Below, one piece after another: positions 60,857-64,000 of a stretch of 64,000 nucleotides of DNA (position 1 is the first letter of the stretch; each line of letters begins with the position of its first letter). The stretch spans positions 1 through 64,000 of the forward strand of contig CAZNMY010000007.1 of NCBI GenBank assembly GCA_964574325.1. Reading direction: 5' to 3'. Below the pieces are notes generated by a model that saw nothing but the letters and a program-made list of their open reading frames with translations, had not been told where the DNA came from and did not search any database. This DNA is from CAMDPA01 sp964574325. Lineage in GTDB: Bacteria > Pseudomonadota > Alphaproteobacteria > Rhizobiales > Hyphomicrobiaceae. The position numbers and the translations under genes are program-made.

Positions 60857-62962
60857 TCAGTTGCGACTGAGCTGCTGATCTCTCCAATCGGAGAACCGGC
60901 CACCTCGTGACGCCAGTTCCAGGAGAAGCGGCGCTGGTTCCCAACCAGGACCCGACGACATCGACAGGCTCTCGACGTCGGCAAGGATCGCCGCTGCACC
61001 AATCTCGTCGCCCTCGAACATCGGACCGCCGCGCCACGCGGGGTAACCGAAGCCGTGGATCAGCGCCATGTCGATGTCGATCGCGCGAGCGACGATACCT
61101 TCGGCGAGAAGCTTCGCGCCCTCGTTGATCATGACAGCGCGGAAGCGCCTTTGCAGCGCTTCGCTATCGACCGACCGGCGCGTGATGCCAAGATCCGCCG
61201 CGACCTGCTCGATCAGCTTGGTAACGGACGGATCGGGCTGCCGTTTCCCGCTGGCGTAGCTGTACCATCCAGCACCAGCTTTCTGCCCCAAGCGGCCCAT
61301 CTCGCACAGGAGATCAGCGACACGTGAGCTGTAGCGCTGTCTCGGATCGCGGGTCGGGGCAAGCCGCTTGCGGCGCGCCCAGGAAATGTCGAGGCCCGAC
61401 AGATCGGCGACGGCGAACGGGCCCATCGGAAATCCGAATGCCTCCATCGCGGCATCCACTTCATGCGGCAGCGCGCCATCCTCGACCGCCATTTCTGCGT
61501 GCACGCGATAGGCCGCGAGAATGCGATTGCCGACAAAGCCATCGCAGATGCCGCAAACGACGGGAATCTTGGCGAGGCGCTTCGCAAGCGCCAACCCGGT
61601 CGAGAGCGCGTCACGGGAGCTGTCTTTACACCGGATGATCTCGACGAGCCGCATGATATTGGCCGGTGCGAAGAAATGCATGCCGATCACGTCTGCAACG
61701 CGGCCGCTGGCTACTGCAATCGGTTCGATGTCGAGGTAGGATGTGTTCGTTGCAAGAACGGCACCGGGGCGAGCTGTCGCACCGAGACGGCGAAACACGT
61801 CCTGCTTGACGGTCATGTCCTCGAAAACGGCCTCGACCACAATATCGACCTTGGCCAGCGCCGAGAAGTCATCCGTGATCGAGATGCGCGCGACCCGTGT
61901 TGCAACATCGGCAGCCGTTATTCTTCCGGATTTCAGTATGCGATCATATGTGGATGCGATCCGGGCTCGACCTGATTCGATGGCGGCTATGCTGGTCTCA
62001 ACTAGGACGACTGGCAGTCCGGCATCTGCCAATGCGACGGCAATGCCGGCTCCCATGGTGCCTGCTCCTAACACACCGATGAGAGAGAGTGCGCGTGGTG
62101 CGACGTCATCGAGCCCGGGCACCCGCATGACCTCACGCTCGGCGAAGAATGCATGCCGGAGCGCCCGGGATTGACTGCCACCCATCAGTTCGACGAACGT
62201 CGCCCGTTCGCGAAATAGACCGTCTGCCAGGGGCTGTGTCGCCGAAAGCTCTATCAGCTCGGCAGCGCGCAAGGGCGCCTGCTGCCCACGAGCCTTTCTC
62301 GCGATACCCTGAACCGCCGCTCTAACGGCTGCGGTATCGAAGTCTGGGACAGCCAGCGTCCCGACCCGGCGAACAGTTTTGCCGATCAACTCACGTGCCA
62401 GCGCAACTGCGTCGGCTTTTAGGTTGCCGCTCGACAACCTGTCGGCGATGCCGAGCCCGAGCGCCTCCTCTGCATTCACGTGGCGGCCCGACGTAATGAG
62501 ATCGAGTGCGGGTAGAAGTCCGATTAGCCGGGGAAGGCGCTGCGTACCGCCCGCACCTGGAACGAGTCCGAGCTTCACCTCCGGCAAGCCGACGCGGGCG
62601 TCGGTCGCCAGCACACGCCCGTGGCAGGCGAGCGCAATTTCCAGCCCCCCGCCAAGTGCGTTGCCGTGTAGTGCGGCAACCACGGGCTTATCGAAGGACT
62701 CGATAGCATTGCAGACGTCGGGCAGAGACGGAGCGAGTGCCGGTTTACCGAATTCACTGATGTCACTACCGGCGACAAACGTACGCCCCTCCGCGGTGAT
62801 CACGGCGGCAACTATGGAGGCGTTGTTCCGTACCGCGGCAAATGCCTCGAGAAGGCCGCTGCGGACGGCCTGGCTCGTCGCATTCACAGGAGGATTATCG
62901 ATCACGACGTGAGCGATGCCATCGTCAATGTGCAATCGAACTGGATTGACTAATGCGTTCAT
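60857..62962 (-). CDS. bifunctional enoyl-CoA hydratase / 3-hydroxyacyl-CoA dehydrogenase (FadB/FadJ-like)
   Basis: A 701-residue two-activity protein. The N-terminal crotonase domain has GRTFVAGSDISEFGKPA and HGNALGGGLEIALACHGRVL, then ARVGLPEVKLGLVPGAGGTQ with the two catalytic Glu positions. The dehydrogenase half starts at about residue 290 with VLGAGTMGAGIAVALADAGL and contains ATNTSYLDIEPIAVASGRVA, HFFAPANIMRLVEIIRC and the C-terminal FPMGPFAVADLSGLDISW. It performs the middle steps of beta-oxidation. It lies between the MBL gene and the thiolase gene, 83 bases upstream of the latter. Confidence 0.94.
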   Translation of the reverse strand: MNALVNPVRLHIDDGIAHVVIDNPPVNATSQAVRSGLLEAFAAVRNNASIVAAVITAEGRTFVAGSDISEFGKPALAPSLPDVCNAIESFDKPVVAALHGNALGGGLEIALACHGRVLATDARVGLPEVKLGLVPGAGGTQRLPRLIGLLPALDLITSGRHVNAEEALGLGIADRLSSGNLKADAVALARELIGKTVRRVGTLAVPDFDTAAVRAAVQGIARKARGQQAPLRAAELIELSATQPLADGLFRERATFVELMGGSQSRALRHAFFAEREVMRVPGLDDVAPRALSLIGVLGAGTMGAGIAVALADAGLPVVLVETSIAAIESGRARIASTYDRILKSGRITAADVATRVARISITDDFSALAKVDIVVEAVFEDMTVKQDVFRRLGATARPGAVLATNTSYLDIEPIAVASGRVADVIGMHFFAPANIMRLVEIIRCKDSSRDALSTGLALAKRLAKIPVVCGICDGFVGNRILAAYRVHAEMAVEDGALPHEVDAAMEAFGFPMGPFAVADLSGLDISWARRKRLAPTRDPRQRYSSRVADLLCEMGRLGQKAGAGWYSYASGKRQPDPSVTKLIEQVAADLGITRRSVDSEALQRRFRAVMINEGAKLLAEGIVARAIDIDMALIHGFGYPAWRGGPMFEGDEIGAAAILADVESLSMSSGPGWEPAPLLLELASRGGRFSDWRDQQLSRN

Positions 62963-62973
62963 CTTCGGTCGTC

Positions 62974-63927
62974 CTATCGTCCCGTTGGTGTCGATGTGAA
63001 AAGCGCCTGACCTTTACGATGACGGTAGACGGCCTTGACGTTGATCGGGATCCACTCGGCATAGCGCGGCAATCCCGAGTATTCGGGCAAGCGAACCTCG
63101 CGCATTGCAGCTTCCTCGCTCATCCCGCGAACGATGGCTGTATCGACGGCCTTGCGCAACTCGACGAGCAGACGTCGGAAGTCTGCAACCCCGGCAAGGT
63201 CTGTCAGCGGTCCATGTCCGGGAATGACAGTATCGACATCCAGTGCGAGGACGGTCGCGAGCCGCTCAATCCACCCGTCGAGGTCGCAATCTCCAAGCCA
63301 CGGAAAGCGCCCGATGAACAACAGGTCACCCATGAAGATGACCTTGCGTCTGGGCAGATGCACAACGACATCGCCGTCGCAATGTGCAGGCCCACAATAG
63401 CGCACCGAGATCCTGTCATCCGCGAGTGGAATGTCGTGCTCGGCCTCGAAGCACTGCGTCGGCCGACGGATGGTCATCAACTGGTATTCGGGTCCCGAGA
63501 GACGTGACTTGAACCATTCGAGCCGGAGATCTCCAGGCGGAACAAGGTCCAAAAGGTTTCCGCCCCACAAGAGGCGAGCCGTCGGCTCGAAGCCCGACAG
63601 GGTCCAGCTGTCTCCTGATCTCGGACCGAGAATTTCTTCCAGCAGAAGCGGTGTCTGTGCATGGGCGATAATTGGAACATCCGCGAACAGCACATTGCCT
63701 GCGGTGTGGTCGAGGTGACAGTGTGTGTTGATGAGCGACCGGACGGGCATTGCGGTCTTTGCCGTGACGGCGTCGCGGAGCAGTCGCCCCAAAAGCTCGT
63801 GCTGTTGCGAGTCGATGACCACGAGACCGTCAGGAGTTGCGATTGCGCCGGCGTTGGAATCCCCGGCCACCCCGATCCAGGCGTAGACGCCTTCGGCGAC
63901 CTCGAGCAATTGTGGTTGCGCGCTCAT
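62974..63927 (-). CDS. MBL-fold metallohydrolase
   Basis: A 317-residue metallo-beta-lactamase-fold protein, starting at ATG 63927. The zinc motif is NTHCHLDHTAGN. More ligands are in CGPAHCDGDVVVHLPRRKVI, FMGDLLFIGRFPW and VDTVIPGHGPLTDLAGVADF. It has no leader, so it is cytoplasmic. It starts the minus-strand run of acyl-CoA genes, with 11 bases to the FadB-like start. It may hydrolyse a thioester or lactone in that pathway, but this is only context. Confidence 0.88.
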   Translation of the reverse strand: MSAQPQLLEVAEGVYAWIGVAGDSNAGAIATPDGLVVIDSQQHELLGRLLRDAVTAKTAMPVRSLINTHCHLDHTAGNVLFADVPIIAHAQTPLLLEEILGPRSGDSWTLSGFEPTARLLWGGNLLDLVPPGDLRLEWFKSRLSGPEYQLMTIRRPTQCFEAEHDIPLADDRISVRYCGPAHCDGDVVVHLPRRKVIFMGDLLFIGRFPWLGDCDLDGWIERLATVLALDVDTVIPGHGPLTDLAGVADFRRLLVELRKAVDTAIVRGMSEEAAMREVRLPEYSGLPRYAEWIPINVKAVYRHRKGQALFTSTPTGR

Positions 63928-64000
63928 TCTCGTTCTCGCTCCCCAAAGGCCGATTTGCACCGCAATCTGCAATGGCGTTCTGCCACAATCCGCTCTCCCT

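Overview
The window is a 64 kb stretch of GC-rich, densely coded DNA. Its gene content points to an alphaproteobacterium, most likely a soil or water member of the Hyphomicrobiales (Rhizobiales). The signs are the PA0069-type radical SAM gene next to rnhB, the short type-2 argC, orphan Bug and TRAP solute-binding proteins, a paired Lin0512 gene set, and many palindromic intergenic repeats. No lineage marker such as rRNA is present, so this placement is inference. No tRNA, rRNA, CRISPR array or complete insertion sequence was recognised.

Layout. (1) 1-8.7 kb: the 3' part of ligA with two small coupled downstream genes, then exported PQQ-type sugar dehydrogenase and phytase-like proteins, two solute-binding proteins and a TPR protein. 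(2) 8.8-14.6 kb: a 4,5-dihydroxyphthalate-decarboxylase-like protein divergent from an extradiol-type VOC protein, a PNPOx-like protein, a sulfatase and a membrane-anchored non-RD protein kinase. (3) 14.66-14.93 kb: a 270-bp MITE-like element. (4) 15.2-38.0 kb: a surface-polysaccharide region with rfbC, two GT4 enzymes, an AsnB-type amidotransferase, the four-gene UDP-GlcNAc3NAcA pathway (wbpA, wlbA, wlbB, wlbC), two flippases, a polyprenyl-phosphate GT2, a giant GT-C enzyme and an unusual fusion of a class II glutamine amidotransferase with a WbpG/PseA-type sugar amidotransferase. (5) 38.0-45.2 kb: a DUF3500 protein, a stand-alone molybdopterin hydroxylase large subunit, an AT-richer DUF4062 gene between direct repeats, and a HerA-like ATPase. 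(6) 45.4-55.8 kb: a CoA ligase, a TPR protein and a 6-oxocamphor-hydrolase-like crotonase, then argC, a cupin, the TIGR04282/TIGR04283 glycosyltransferase pair around an MBL hydrolase, the radical SAM gene, rnhB and a small conserved-looking ORF. (7) 56-64 kb: a frameshifted acetyl-CoA hydrolase/transferase, the tandem Lin0512 pair, and a minus-strand acyl-CoA degradation operon (MBL, FadB-like, 3-oxoadipyl-CoA-type thiolase, thioesterase).

How the genes work together. The polysaccharide region should make a glycan containing a 2,3-diacetamido uronic acid. Its carboxylate may be converted to an amide by the AsnB-like enzyme, and an acetamido group to an acetamidino group by the fused sugar amidotransferase. 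The glycan would be exported by Wzx-type flippases. The 45-49 kb and 59-64 kb blocks both suggest degradation of cyclic or aromatic acids: ring cleavage of a beta-diketone, CoA activation, then beta-oxidation and thiolysis.

The strongest candidates for something undescribed are the fused amidotransferase, the low-GC DUF4062 gene between direct repeats, the crotonase with a full set of 6-oxocamphor-hydrolase catalytic residues, and the 270-bp MITE-like element.
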